From the NCBI GenBank assembly GCA_020796225.1, contig CM036755.1, forward strand, positions 57,774,315 to 57,838,314: a stretch of 64,000 bases of DNA, written 5' to 3'. A program made the translations under genes and the position numbers. How positions within the stretch are numbered: position 1 is the first letter of the stretch; every line of letters begins with the position of its first letter. The stretch comes from Arion vulgaris (taxonomy: Eukaryota; Mollusca; Gastropoda; Stylommatophora; Arionidae). The notes below the pieces were generated by a model. That model searched no databases and had not been told where the DNA came from. It saw nothing but the letters and a program-made list of their open reading frames with translations. Below, one piece after another: positions 40,380 to 51,870 of this stretch.

Positions 40380-40785
40380 AAATGTTTAGTTTACTAGGAG
40401 ATGAGGTGCTGTAGAATAGCTGAAGAAGTGACAATCAGTGACAAAATAATAAATGAAGAGATAAAAATAAAACTGAATGTGAAACCAGTCATCCAATTCA
40501 TAAAAGAACGACAGATTAAATGATTTGGACATCTGACAAGAATGCGCTGGTATCGTCTACCACATAGAGCCACACAGAAAACGTAAAACGTGTACGAAGC
40601 AAGAGAAAGAACACTGACAAGATGGAGCTATGGCATCAAGAACAGCCTATAGAAAAAGAAAAACAGCTTACTAAGGGCCTTAGAACAAGCACACATAAAA
40701 TCACTACACCGCCCTACCCCAACACTTCTATTAAGAACTAAATGGTGGAAGAGACGAAAGAGAAGATAGATATGGGTCTCTTTGA
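40380..40785 (+). pseudogene. LINE C-terminus, family L8
   Basis: The frame gives EMRCCRIAEEVTISDKIINE, IKIKLNVKPVIQFIKERQIK, FGHLTRMRWYRLPHRA, ARERTLTRWSYGIKNSL and HRPTPTLLLRTKWWKR with scattered stops. These correspond to EMR-LR, FIERRQL-WFGHL-RM and GRPR-RW-DGI blocks of LINE ORFs. The 3' end leads without a gap into the 84-bp array. Confidence 0.75.
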
Positions 40786-41434
40786 CTTGAAGGACAGGTG
40801 CACTCATCTCGCACCAAATCGTAACATCAACTGGAGATTATAGTCGAAGATAGATATGGGTCTCTTTGACTTGAAGGACAGGTGCACTCATCTCGCACCA
40901 AATCGTAACATCAACTGGAGATTATAGTCGAAGATAGATATGGGTCTCTTTGACTTGAAGGACAGGTGCACTCATCTCGCACCAAATCGTAACATCAACT
41001 GGAGATTATAGTCGAAGATAGATATGGGTCTCTTTGACTTGAAGGACAGGTGCACTCATCTCGCACCAAATCGTAACATCAACTGGAGATTATAGTCGAA
41101 GATAGATATGGGTCTCTTTGACTTGAAGGACAGGTGCACTCATCTCGCACCAAATCGTAACATCAACTGGAGATTATAGTCGACGATAGATATGGGTCTC
41201 TTTGACTTGAAGGACAGGTGCACTCATCTCGCACCAAATCGTAACATCAACTGGAGATTATAGTCGAAGATAGATATGGGTCTCTTTGACTTGAAGGACA
41301 GGTGCACTCATCTCGCACCAAATCGTAACATCAACTGGAGATTATAGTCGAAGATAGATATGGGTCTCTTTGACTTGAAGGACAGGTGCACTCATCTCGC
41401 ACCAAATCGTAACATCAACTGGAGATTATAGTCA
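40762..41434. repeat. 84-bp tandem array, 8 nearly identical copies
   Basis: Unit starts include 40762 and 40846, and the period is exactly 84 bp. Copies read as identical apart from one a-to-c change (gacgatag near 41182). The first unit overlaps the 3' end of the LINE fragment. This is the most homogeneous array in the window, so the youngest or most recently homogenised. Confidence 0.97.
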
Positions 41435-41754
41435 TGTTTTATATGTTTTTTAATAATACAATTAAGTCGTGATATAGAAGCTTTTTATGCAATAGAAAAC
41501 AATAGACATATCAAACAATACAGAGAGAGTGAAGCTTCCTACCTCATGGAATTAAACACTTTACTGATAATTTAAGTCTTTGTTTGGGGTTCAAATAAAT
41601 CAGATTGACTGATTGATTTATTGATTGATTGATTAACTGATAGGACCGGCATCATTAAAAATAATTTTTTAAAAATTGCACATCGGTAAATACCCATTGT
41701 GATCGGATACAATTCCTACACAAGGAGATCCTTGAAAAATTGCACGAACTTTGT

Positions 41755-41885
41755 AGAACTGGCACAGGCCCCATCGTGTGCCGACGGTCAATGAAAAATA
41801 CAGGCCTAACACTGTATTGGCCTATATACCACGAGGTATTAAAGGGTTCCTTACTTTACTTGGTAAAACTGGCACAGGTCCCTGA
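41755..41885 (+). mobile_element. SINE family E, 3' part
   Basis: ccccatcgtgtgccgacggt, caatgaaaaatacaggccta and gtattaaagggttcctta repeat the 3' end of the SINE at 28455-28735 with few changes. A short flank ggtaaaactggcacaggtcc then follows. aactggcacaggcccc also precedes the copy, suggesting a target duplication of about 15 bp with small differences. Confidence 0.75.
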
Positions 41886-41989
41886 TAGAATTTGGAAGAT
41901 TGTGACAAATTGTGTGGTGAGAATAAGGAGAATTTAGAGCCCCCAAGGGAAGCAACGGAAGCAATGAATATGATCAGTAAATAAACAAT

Positions 41990-42110
41990 GTGTAATTATT
42001 CGGAGCTTCCGGGAAATACAAGTTCACAAACACAGGATTCGAACCACAGACTCTTGTTTCTGACGGCACCCATTGCTTAGCCCGACAGTACGAGCGCTTT
42101 TAATAACATA
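41990..42110 (-). mobile_element. tRNA-derived SINE head
   Basis: Minus strand: ctgtcgggctaagcaatggg (box-A-like) and gtctgtggttcgaatcctgt (box-B-like) at tRNA spacing, followed by gtatttcccggaagctcc. No relative with the same body was found, except cttcccggaagtac near 31700. Confidence 0.6.
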
Positions 42111-42304
42111 ACCAGCAAGTTATTTTTTAAAATAGCTTTACTGAGGAGTGTCTTTCATAAATGCTACGTATGTTGAACACAGAGTGATGACAAATTGTGT
42201 TTCTTTTTAATCTTAAATATTTTTATTGACAGTTGCCATGGCAGCAGCTTTGCAAGTTACTGTTATATATATTCAAATGTCAATGTTTCTTTTACATGCT
42301 CATC

Positions 42305-42490
42305 TTCAGGACGTGACCTACCTTTTATCGTCCATCTTCGATAGCACTAGGAATTCGATTTCACCTACTTTGGATTTAATTATCTCTGTAACAATACCCC
42401 GATCGCGCAGAAACGAACCGAGTATCTTTATAGCGGTAAGCGAGCACCTTGTTTCCACGCCACAGAGCACAGTCCCTAACTATAAGATAA
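42305..42490 (-). mobile_element. tRNA-derived SINE, family D
   Basis: The minus strand includes ctgtggcgtggaaacaagg, gatactcggttcgtttctg and the body ccaaagtaggtgaaatcg, atcgaagatggacgataaaa, ggtaggtca. It aligns with 39925-40110. An open frame over it (42226-42543) is therefore repeat-derived. Confidence 0.65.
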
Positions 42491-42659
42491 GATATGAAGA
42501 CAGAGAGAAAAAACAAGTATTTCCTAGTGATTGTAAAACTTGAAAATATCCAGAAAAACATATTTCTGTCAGGTCTACTTTTTTTTTGGTATATGTTTTT
42601 TTTGGAAAGCAAGTTATGAGACAATGCGACTTATCACAAAATGAAAACTATTTTATGAG

Positions 42660-42912
42660 ACGAGCTGACATGTCACATATTGGGATGAGAAGTGACATAT
42701 TACATACTGTCTAACATGTTGCGAGACCAAGTGACATGACAGATACTGTCTAACATGTTGCGAGACGAAGTGACATGACAGATGCTGTCTAACATGTTGT
42801 GAGACGAAGTGACATGACAGATGCTGTCTAACATGTTGCGAGACGTAGTGACATGACAGATGTTGTCTAACATGTTACGAGACCAAGTGACATGACAGAT
42901 GCTGTCTAACAT
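42660..42912. repeat. 39-bp minisatellite, about 6 copies
   Basis: The unit is gacatgacagatgctgtcta, acatgttgcgagacgaagt, with diverged edges. Confidence 0.95.
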
Positions 42913-43424
42913 ATTATAAAGAAAACAGAAAAACACAGAATTTATTAATATAAGATTGAAATCTGATCAAACATTCAGTATTCTACAGTAAATCATATTA
43001 TCTCACTCGCTGAAAAATATGTGGTTGTATGTGTGTTGGTGGGTGGCTCCTGAATCAAGTCGATGCCGGTCAGCTCGTGTTGGTGCTAGCATAGACTGAC
43101 AAACCACGGGTTAACGATCAGGTAAAACGATAGAATAAACTCAAATCTGGTACAGAAAGGAGTTTCATATTCTTCATATACGCAGACGTAATCAACACAA
43201 ACTTGTGTGTGTGTGTGTGTACATTTCATTTAAATTTCCGTTCGCTGTGTTCAGTTTATCGATTTATTAGCGTTTGGTGTTATCTTGAAATATGATATTG
43301 CTTTACTGAACATTTTTACTTCTTTATATCAAGTTGTACGTATTGTAACATTCATAATATTTTCTTGTAGTTGTCCACTACCAGTTCCTAAGGCTTATAT
43401 TCATTTCTCTTACGGAAGGAAGGG
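42913..43424. other. AT-rich spacer
   Basis: A (TG)n tract lies at 43204-43220. No gene or repeat family was recognised. Confidence 0.5.
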
Positions 43425-43530
43425 GGCGGGGGTGTTTCTGTGACTAAGTAGTTAAGCCTTTGCGTTACGTTCTGAAGGTATACGGTTCGATGTCTAGGTG
43501 GATGTCTGGTACCTGTATTGTATTCAGATT
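43425..43530 (+). mobile_element. tRNA-derived SINE head
   Basis: ttctgtgactaagtagttaa (box-A-like) and tatacggttcgatgtctagg (box-B-like) at tRNA distance. The body is lost after about 43530. Confidence 0.6.
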
Positions 43531-43689
43531 ATGATGTTTTTCGTTTAGAAAGTAATCACTTAGTAACTGTATGTATGTGCTATCAGTTTGTAGTTGGAGG
43601 TGTTGGTACTCGGCTCCGTTCATGTGTGTCTGTTTTTCAATGGAATGTGTAGTATTCTTTACTTGAGTGAGTACTCCTCCCTTTCTCCT

Positions 43690-44160
43690 ATCTTGTCTGT
43701 CCGTTATTGGTTATTGGTTACTAAACTGACGTCATTGCACTCCGGGCAGACCCATAGGTGCTCAGTCTCCTCCAACAGATATCGAAGAGTATGCATACTG
43801 ATGGTTCCTGTGGCTCGCTGATTAAACATCCACGTAAGCCGCTGGAGGTTAAAAACTTCTATAGACGACATCCACTCATACCGAAACCTGCCCTTCTGGA
43901 TCTTGTGAAGCATCGACTGAGAGTCAGATACAACAACTGCACCAGTAAATGAAGTCCCAGAAATCCAATGGAGGGCAGCAGTAACGGCCTCAACCTCCAT
44001 CCTCATACTAGAAGTTTGTCTGTCCGATCTGTAGTATAGATATCCCTTTATTTTGAAGGCTTGGTCTACTTGCAAGTGCGTCTCTTGGATACAACAAACT
44101 CTGACTTGCTTCTCGTGCAAGACATTTTCCACTTCTGTTTTTGGTGTATCCAACCTGCTT
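43690..44160 (-). pseudogene. LINE with endonuclease fused to RNase H by deletion, family L6
   Basis: One open minus-strand frame of 149 codons starts with VENVLHEKQVRVCCIQETHL, then QVDQAFKIKGYLYYRSDRQ. This is the start of an apurinic-type endonuclease, with QETHL holding the catalytic Glu motif. It continues without a stop into MRMEVEAVTAALHWI and GAVVVSDSQSMLHKIQ, the RNase H core with its catalytic Glu and Asp, and ends HTLRYLLEETEHLWVCPECN. The rest of the endonuclease and the whole reverse transcriptase are missing. The join is exactly in frame, but the element cannot move by itself. Confidence 0.85.
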
Positions 44161-44814
44161 GCTGTTTACCACCTTTTTATTTTAGTGCTAATGACAAGTG
44201 GTACTTTGGTGTTCTTGTTTTCTACCTTGTTTTGTCAGTATATTACCTACTTGGGTCGACAGTGTGTCCTCAGGTGACGATTGGAGGGGGTTTGTCGAGT
44301 TTCGGTATGTCGATTTTATTGGACATCAGTTTTATCAGATGGTAAAATCATCATAAATAAACGTGAGATGCGTGATACTATGGTTTTTTGCGCACCATCT
44401 GGTCGACTATCCCCAGCGTCAGCACATTTACAGAGGGAGAGAGGGCTCATCACTTCTAACTCCGTATTCAAGCCACTACGAACACGGCATGTCGGCAACG
44501 GTCAGCGGCAAGACATCGGACGCCATACCACTCCAGCACGCCTTCCATTGAAAGTAGAATTGCCACGACGAACATAAATATCACGTGTGCAAAATTTGAG
44601 AACAATGAACCATCACAACTTCTTAAATAATCCAAGAACATCGCTAGTGATGTCCAACAGAACCGCTCGCTGCCATATTGAAACCGGAAGTCGTGAACTT
44701 TGTGCTGCTAAATGATACAGCAGTCAAGATTGGGTTCACGGTGTTCATTCACCACCACACGATTGTCTTCTAGTACTGACAAGTTCTGCTATTCTTTACA
44801 AGACATGTCTCCGA
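44161..44814. other. Unassigned spacer
   Basis: Overlapping short frames at 44281-44577 have moderate GC but no domain. Sequence around 44660-44700 (ccatattgaaaccggaagtc) looks transposon-like but was not placed. Confidence 0.4.
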
Positions 44815-45590
44815 TGTTTAAGATAAAAGAATCACTATTTCCGTACGATGACTATCCAAGATAAGAGAATCACTATTTCCTTACGATGGATATCCAAGAT
44901 AAGAGAATCACTATTTCCTTACGATGGATATCCAAGATAAGAGAATCACTATTTCCTTACGATGACTATCCAAGATAAGAGAATCACTATTTCCTTACGA
45001 TGGATATCCAAGATAAGAGAATCACTATTTCCTTACGATGGATATCCAAGATAAGAGAATCACTATTTCCTTACGATGGATATCCAGGATAAGAGAATCA
45101 CTAGTTACTTACGATGGATATCAAAGATAAAAGAATCACTATTTCCTTATGATGGATATCCAAGATAAGAGAATCACTAGTTACTTACGATGGATATCCA
45201 AGATAAGAGAATCACTATTTCCTTACGATGGATATCCAAGATAAGAGAAAACACTAGTTACTTACCATGGATATCCAAGATAAGAGAAACACTTATTTCC
45301 TTACGATGGATATCCAGGATAAGAGAATCACTATTTCCTTACGATGACTATCCAAGATAAAAGAATCACTATTTCCTTACGACGACTATCCAAGATAAGA
45401 GAATCACTATTTCCTTACGATGACTATCCAAGATAAGAGAATCACTATTTCCTTACGATGACTATCCAAGATAAAAGAATCACTATTTCCTTACGATGAC
45501 TATCCAGGATAAGAGAATCACTATTTCCTTACGATGACTATCCAAGATAAGAGAATCACTTTTTCCTTACCATGACTATCCAAGATAAAA
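44815..45590. repeat. 38-bp minisatellite, about 20 copies
   Basis: The unit is ccaagataagagaatcacta plus tttccttacgatggatat. Variants ggatat/gactat, agataag/agataaa and tttcc/gttac are mixed. Copies with gttac cluster at 45100-45260. Confidence 0.97.
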
Positions 45591-45954
45591 AAAAACTACA
45601 CATATTGAATCTCTCTCCCCAAGTTTCAGTAGAATTCTAACATCATTCAACTTCTTCCTAACGTTCACAACTATTCAACATCAATGACTGTGAGAGTAGC
45701 AGCATATGTCGTTACTCATTCAAAAAGTGAATCCGTCGAAGCAGTATTTACTTAAACCACATTAGTTAGTTCAAGAGATCAATATTAATGGTATCATATC
45801 TGCATAAGGTGACCTATCGATCCGATTTCTACCCCAACTAACAAACGTCATAGAACAATAACTTTATCAAATAGAGAATGTGTCTAGACAATCTCGAATT
45901 CTAATCTTACGTCAATATCTATTCTCAAACTATTGTTAGTTTTCTATATATGTC
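45591..45954. other. Unassigned spacer
   Basis: AT-rich, without recognisable coding or repeat sequence. Confidence 0.5.
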
Positions 45955-46560
45955 ATCATCATCATCAAGTGTCTGCTGACTGGCGTAGGCGATCATGGAT
46001 CTCCACAAATCTATATCTCTGGTATTTGCTATCATCTCAGATTTTGATGGTCTTCCGTGCTATGGAGTCGGGCTATTCACAATGTTCTCTCTCTGTCTTC
46101 CTCTGTCTTGTCTTCCTTCGATTTAACTTGTCACAATGTGTCAACCTCTCATTCTCTTTACATGTCCACAAAAAAATATAATGATGACTGCCTTTTTCTT
46201 ATATTGATAATACGTTTTCTCTGTATCTTGGCTTCATTCCCTTTCCCCCGCCCCGCCCTGCCCCGCCCCGATCCAGAAGCTCTTGAGCTTTCAGCTCTTC
46301 GGCTCGGTGCCATGGACATCGTAACCCTTCGGTTCCGTGCCACGAACACCGTAAATCTGGAGAACCTGTGGCTTTTTCTGCCAGCCCGCGGAATTAAACC
46401 CGCACTCACAGAGGGCTTCTTGGCTTCATTCAACACCCCTACATTCGTCATTTTAGCAGTCCATGGTATTTTCATAGTTCTTCTGTAAAACCACACGTCT
46501 GTGGCTTACAGAGATTTTTCTATCTGTTTGTCCATGATTAACATCCGTATGTCAGTATTG
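45955..46560 (-). pseudogene. LINE C-terminus, family L2, interrupted by a SINE
   Basis: On the minus strand the order is MDKQIEKSL, ATDVWFYRRTMKIPWTAKM, TNVGVLNEAK, then after the SINE IQRKRIINIRKRQS and SLYFFVDM, a GRQDRGRQRE-like segment, and DLWRSMIAYASQQT. It ends in a (GATGAT)n tail at 45955-45970. It is the same family as 27460-27890, which shows the uninterrupted order. One clear frame shift and several stops are present. The SINE at 46240-46417 splits the codons for NEAK. Confidence 0.87.
46240..46417 (-). mobile_element. SINE inserted in a LINE, with 14-bp target duplication
   Basis: The 178-bp insert is flanked by the exact 14-bp direct repeat tcttggcttcattc at 46226-46239 and 46418-46431. 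The uninterrupted LINE relative has this site once. On the minus strand the insert begins near a box-B-like gtgcgggtttaattccgcgg. The body is ccacaggttctccagattta and gtgttcgtggcacgga, and it ends in a G-rich ggggcggggcagggcgggg tail. A box A is not evident, so the copy is probably 5'-truncated. Confidence 0.9.
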
Positions 46561-46659
46561 CCCCATATTGTTCCAGCAATTAAAAAGGAAACCTTTACAT
46601 GCCATTTCTTCTTCTTTATCTTTCAACTTCCAACGGTGCCCATGTCTTCAACTTACTTC

Positions 46660-47635
46660 TTCCATCTCTTCCTATCTCTAGCCATCTCTTCCTATCTCCA
46701 GCCATCTCTTCCTATCTCCAGCCATCTCTTCCTATCTCTAGCCATCTCTTCCTATCTCCAGCCATCTCTTCCTATCTCCAGCCATCTCTTCCTATCTCTA
46801 GCCATCTCTTACTATCTCCAGCTATCTCTTCCTATCTCCAGCCATCTCTTCCTATCTCCAGCCATCTCTTCCTATCTCCAGCCATCTCTTCCTATCTCTA
46901 GCCATCTCTTCCTATCTCCAGCCATCTCTTCCTATCTCCAGCCATCTCTTCCTATCTCCAGCCATCTCTTCCCATCTCCAGCCATCTCTTCCTATCTCCA
47001 GCCATCTCTTCCTATCTCCAGCCATCTCTTCCTATCTCCAGCCATCTCTTCCTATCTCCAGCCATCTCTTCCCATCTCCAGCCATCTCTTCCCATCTCCA
47101 GCCATCTCTTCCCATCTCCAGCCATCTCTTCCCATCTCCAGCCATCTCTTCCCATCTCCAGCCATCTCTTCCTATCTCCAGCCATCTCTTCCTATGTCCA
47201 GCCATCTCTTCCTATGTCCAGCCATCTCTTCCTATCTCCAGCCATCTCTTCCTATCTCCAGCCATCGCTTCCTATCTCCAGCCATCTCTTCCTATCTCTA
47301 GCCATCTCTTCCTATCTCCAGCCATCTCTTCTTATCTCTAGCCATCTCTTCCTATCTCCAGCCATCTCTTCCTATCTCCAGCCATCTCTTCCTATCTCCA
47401 GCCATCTCTTCCTATCTCTAGCCATCTCTTCCTATCTCCAGCCATCTCTTCCTATCTCCAGCCATCTCTTCCTATCTCCAGCCATCTCTTCCTATCTCTA
47501 GCCATCTCTTCCTATCTCTAGCCATCTCTTCCTATCTCCAACCATCTCTTCCTATCTCTAGCCATCTCTTCCTATCTCCAGCCATCTCTTCCTATCTCTA
47601 GCCATCTCTTTCTATCTCTAGCCATCTCTTCATTT
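46660..47635. repeat. 20-bp minisatellite, about 48 copies
   Basis: The unit is gccatctcttcctatctcca with c/t at the last positions and block-wise variants: tcttccca at 46970-47160, and tatgtcca twice at 47200-47220. It is pyrimidine-rich on the plus strand and gives open frames because the 60-bp triple unit lacks stops. Confidence 0.97.
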
Positions 47636-47704
47636 TTGTGAATATTTGTTGGCTTATTTCTTCTACGGTATGAAGTAGACAGTCCCACTCTATTAGTCCT
47701 TAAC

Positions 47705-47900
47705 CGCCTCTAACAACATGCCTGGCAGGTACACATTGCTGGATATTCTTTCCCACACTTTCGAGCACCGACAGCACATGAGAGGACACTTACCTCACTC
47801 GTCTCTTACAACATGCCTGGCAGGTACACATTGCTGGATATTCTTTCCCACACTTTCGAGCACCGACAGCACATGAGAGGACACTTACCTCACTCGTCTC
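47705..47900. repeat. About 96-bp direct repeat, 2 copies
   Basis: Two copies containing aacatgcctggcaggtacac, attctttcccacactttcga and gacagcacatgagaggacac. The unit includes the dispersed block (cgtctcttac-acatgcctgg) that also continues at 47890-48000. Confidence 0.95.
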
Positions 47901-48010
47901 TTACGACATGCCTTGTAGGGCGCAGTGTTACAATTCTTTGCTTCCTTACTGGCCCCGGCAATACACGGGCGACATGTCATTTCCCTGATGTTAAATCTAA
48001 TACATCGATT
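47890..48010 (+). mobile_element. Dispersed SINE-type block
   Basis: cgtctcttacgacatgcctt, gtagggcgcagtg and ctggccccggcaatacacgg match blocks at 5950-6030 and 19930-20025. This is probably the conserved central part of a SINE family. Confidence 0.55.
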
Positions 48011-48944
48011 ATCACGAATATTTCATGTTACCGTGCGATTGGCGCGCTTGACGTCTCGCGATGTATGCTAGACATAGTTAACATATTGCTTCTATCATTA
48101 TTCAGCGTTCATGAACTTGACATAGACTGAATGGCATAGGCCTCTATCTAATTTTTTTGTTAATGATGTTAGTTTACATCTAAGTTGTGATATCTGTGTA
48201 TCTCCGTTCAGCACATCCCATTTCTGCATTTGCTTAGTTTGCGCGTGTTTCTCTTCGCTATTGTGATTATTTCATGATGATGGATTTGGTAGCAAGCAAG
48301 TTGTACTTTTAAGGGGAACTCTGGTCTGGAAATGTTTTTTTATTTTTTCATATTAATGTAGAATTTGTATAACAATTTTGAGAGATTATGACTTAGAAGA
48401 GTAGAAAAATGTTAGTTTATAAAAATATGTCAACGCGTTGCCATGGAAACAATACAACATGGCAACCAAACACAAAATTTCAAATCTCTAAGACTCTGAA
48501 TCTAATGAATATAAATGAATTCTGTTTTCATTCTAATGTGAGCAATTGTAATATCTGAAATATTACACATGCTTTTAGGATATATTAAATGTTACATTTT
48601 AAATAATTGTTTTGTAAACATACCCCAAAATTAGGTCATAAAAAGAGCTTTCTTAGGGCGGGGGTGGGGGATGATTTTATCATATATTGTATCATGACAG
48701 TTGCACATAGTTTTTCTCAAATTTTTCGACTGCCATGGAATTCTTGATTGGGAAATTTTGCCACAATACCTGTTTTATTTATATCTTCGATAGGACAAGA
48801 CACATGACTTACCTACCATGTAATCAAGAAACAATGTTAATGTTTCAGATTGTCTTGTCTGTCAAGATGTGAAAATAAACATGTTTGGATCACATAGACA
48901 CCGTCTAATCTCCGTGTTAGTAAGAGCGACATTTTATAAACAAA
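48011..48944. other. Single-copy-looking AT-rich spacer
   Basis: No array, SINE head or LINE motif is apparent, apart from cagcacatcccatttctgc near 48210, related to 5890. A G-rich stretch at 48655-48670 stands out. No gene found. Confidence 0.5.
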
Positions 48945-49765
48945 TACAATATATATATATATATAGCCCTTTTCGTCTTTACAGGCAAGTGTTTCACTGT
49001 GATAACTTTTTCGTCTTTAAAGGCAAGTGTTTCATCACTATGATAACTTTTGAGTTTGCGCTTGTCTCTCTTGCCTTGCAACTCATCCCTAAGTTTTTTT
49101 TCAAACGATTCTGCACCTTTGCGTAATCTTGTTTTCCCACATAACTCGGTAATCATTTATTTTTTGTCCCATTTGTTGGGACAAATAGAAAAGTTTTTTT
49201 TTATTGAAGCCTTACAGATATTCATATCAAACCAAGTCAGACAACAGCTGAGCAGTGCTCTGCCTTGGAACATCTTCCTTTCCGAAAGTTCACAGAACAG
49301 CACTTGTTTAGGTTGGTCTTCGACTAATGTCCATTCTTCTAACATGCCCCAGTTATCTTAGTCTTCTACTGCAGTTCATGTCCATGATGGAAATCAAGTT
49401 TGTTATTGGATTTGGTTATCTTGTCGTACCACCTGATGTTTATAATCTTGCGGAGACATCGGCATGAAAAATGTTAAGTCCCATCTGGCGCCTTGAGTAG
49501 GCTGTCTATCTTTCTGAGCCATATAGTAAAGAACTAAATACACTGGCTCAATAGATTTTTATATTCGTCTGCAACGTTAATTTTATCTAGTCCTACGCTA
49601 GCTATTCGAGAGTGGATTCTTTTCGTCAAGAGAAAAGCTGGCAGTAACTATGGCCTCACGATAACAACATTTTTGTAACTGGTGTTAGATGGTTACCATT
49701 TAATGGGATATTTGTTGATGTGCTACACTTCTAGTCAAGAGAAAATAGTCACATGTCCTGGTCAA
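48945..49765 (-). pseudogene. LINE C-terminal region, family L9
   Basis: From 49765 down the minus strand gives degraded ARKIDSLLKAP-like and RCLRKIINIRWYDKIT segments. KQVLFCELSERKMFQGR, ALLSCCLTWFDMN and CKASI follow, then LCGKTRLRKGAESFEKKLRD, ELQGKRDKRK and a (TA)n tail at 48953-48966. RRI-NIRWYD, PKQ-LF-EL-EGKR-QGRP and a lysine-rich terminus form the usual C-terminal order of a LINE ORF. A short duplication of the aggcaagtgtttca segment lies at 48983-49035. Multiple stops make it inactive. Confidence 0.75.
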
Positions 49766-49814
49766 AACAAATATGTATAATACTACCATAGCATCCACCA
49801 AGATTATATATATA

Positions 49815-49960
49815 TATATATATAGCTTTTTTCGTCTTTACAGACGGTCAATTGGCAAGTGTTTTATTGTGACAACTTCAGAGTTTCCGCTTTTCTCTCT
49901 TGTCGTTCAGCTCATACATAAATCTCTTCTCAAAAGACTCAAGATCATAGATATACTTTA
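49815..49960 (-). pseudogene. LINE 3' end, family L9, second copy
   Basis: The minus strand reads ESFEKRFMYELNDKREKS, then EVVTIKHLPIDRL and a (TA)n tail at 49806-49824. It lies less than 100 bp beyond the previous L9 copy in the same orientation and matches 5335-5525 more closely than that neighbour. Confidence 0.7.
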
Positions 49961-49984
49961 TTATTTATGCTAGCTTCAGTTAGG

Positions 49985-51870
49985 ATTAAGTGAAAAGGAA
50001 ACTAACGATATAGAGAGACACCTCCCATCATCATGGGTAAACTAACGATATAGAGAGACACACCTCCCTTCATCATGGATATTAATAAACTAGCGATATA
50101 TAGAGACACCTCCATCCAGCATGGATATTAATAAACTAGCGATATATAGAGACACCTCCATCCAGCATGGATATTAATAAACTAGCGATATAGAGAGATA
50201 CCTCCATCCAGCATGGATATTAATAACCTAGCGATATAGAGAGACACCTCCATCCAGCATGGATATTAACAAACTAGCGATATAGAGAGATACCTCCATC
50301 CAGCATGGATATTAATAAACTAGCGATATAGAGAGATACCTCCATCCAGCATGGATATTAATAAACTAGCGATATAGAGAGATACCTCCATCCAGCATGG
50401 ATATTAATAAACTAGCGATATAGAGAGATACCTCCATCCAGTATGGATATTAATAAACTAACGATATAGAGAGATACCTCCATCCAGCATGGATATTAAT
50501 AAACTAGCGATATAGAGAGATACCTCCCATCATCATGGATATTAATAACCTAACGATATAGAGATACCTCCATCCAGCATGGATATTAATAAACTAGCGA
50601 TATAGAGAGATACCTCCATCCAGCAAGGATATTAATAAACTAGCGATATAGAGAGATACCTCCATCCAGCATGGATATTAATAAACTAACGATATAGAGA
50701 GATACCTCCATCCAGCATGGATATTAATAAACTAACGATATAGAGAGATACCTCCATCCAGTATGGATATTAATAAACTAACGATATAGAGAGACACCTC
50801 CCATCATCATGGATATTAATAAACTAGCGATATAGAGAGATACCTCCCATCATCATGGATATTAATAACCTAACGATATAGAGAGATACCTCCCATCATC
50901 ATGGATATTAATAAACTAGCGATATAGAGAGATACCTCCATCCAGTATGGATATTAATAAACTAACGATATAGAGAGATACCTCCATCCAGTATGGATAT
51001 TAATAAACTAACGATATAGAGAGACACCTCCCATCATCATGGATATTAATAAACTAGCGATATAGAGAGATACCTCCCATCATCATGGATATTAATAACC
51101 TAACGATATAGAGATACCTCCCATCATCATGGATATTAATAAACTAGCGATATAGAGAGATACCTCCATCCAGTATGGATATTAATAAACTAACGATATA
51201 GAGAGACACCTCCCATCATCATGGATATTAATAAACTAACGATATAGAGAGATACCTCCATCATCATGGATATTAATAACCTAACGATATAGAGGATACC
51301 TCCCATCATCATGGATATTAATAAACTAGCGATATAGAGAGACACCTCCCATCATCATGGATATTAATAAACTAGCGATATAGAGATACTCCATCGAGTA
51401 TGGATATTAATAAACTAGCGATATAGAGAGATACCTCCATCCAGCATGGATATTAATAAACTAGCGATATAGAGAGATACCTCCATCCAGCATGGATATT
51501 AATAAACTAGCGATATAGAGAGATACCTCCATCCAGTATGGATATTAATAAACTAGCGATATAGAGAGATACCTCCATCCAGCATGGATATTAATAAACT
51601 AGCGATATAGAGAGATACCTCCATCCAGCATGGATATTAATAAACTAGCGATATAGAGAGATACCTCCATCCAGTATGGATATTAATAAACTAACGATAT
51701 AGAGAGATACCTCCCATCATCATGGATATTAATAAACTAGCGATATAGAGAGACACCTCCCTCCAGTATGGATATTAATAAACTAACGATATAGAGAGAT
51801 ACCTCCATCCAGTATGGATATTAATAAACTAACGATATAGAGAGATACCTCCATCATCATGGATATTAAC
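49985..51870. repeat. 46-bp minisatellite, about 41 copies
   Basis: The unit is gatattaataaactagcgat, atagagagatacctccatcc, agcatg. A second form has cccatcatcatg in place of ccatccagcatg, and a third aacgat for agcgat. Blocks of the three forms repeat (for example 50750-50890, 50990-51110 and 51180-51300), showing multi-unit duplications of about 230 bp. Confidence 0.97.

Noticed and set aside
42226..42543. Exon starting after tttttattgacag at 42233
   Set aside because: The downstream part is a family D SINE on the minus strand, also present at 39925, and the peptide has no domain.
46158..46496. 112-residue Arg/Ser-rich minus-strand protein
   Set aside because: It is a LINE frame running through an inserted SINE, as shown by the 14-bp target duplication.
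48917..49156. Lysine-rich 79-residue protein as a host gene
   Set aside because: The same peptide end occurs in three dispersed copies with TA-repeat tails, which marks it as a LINE terminus.
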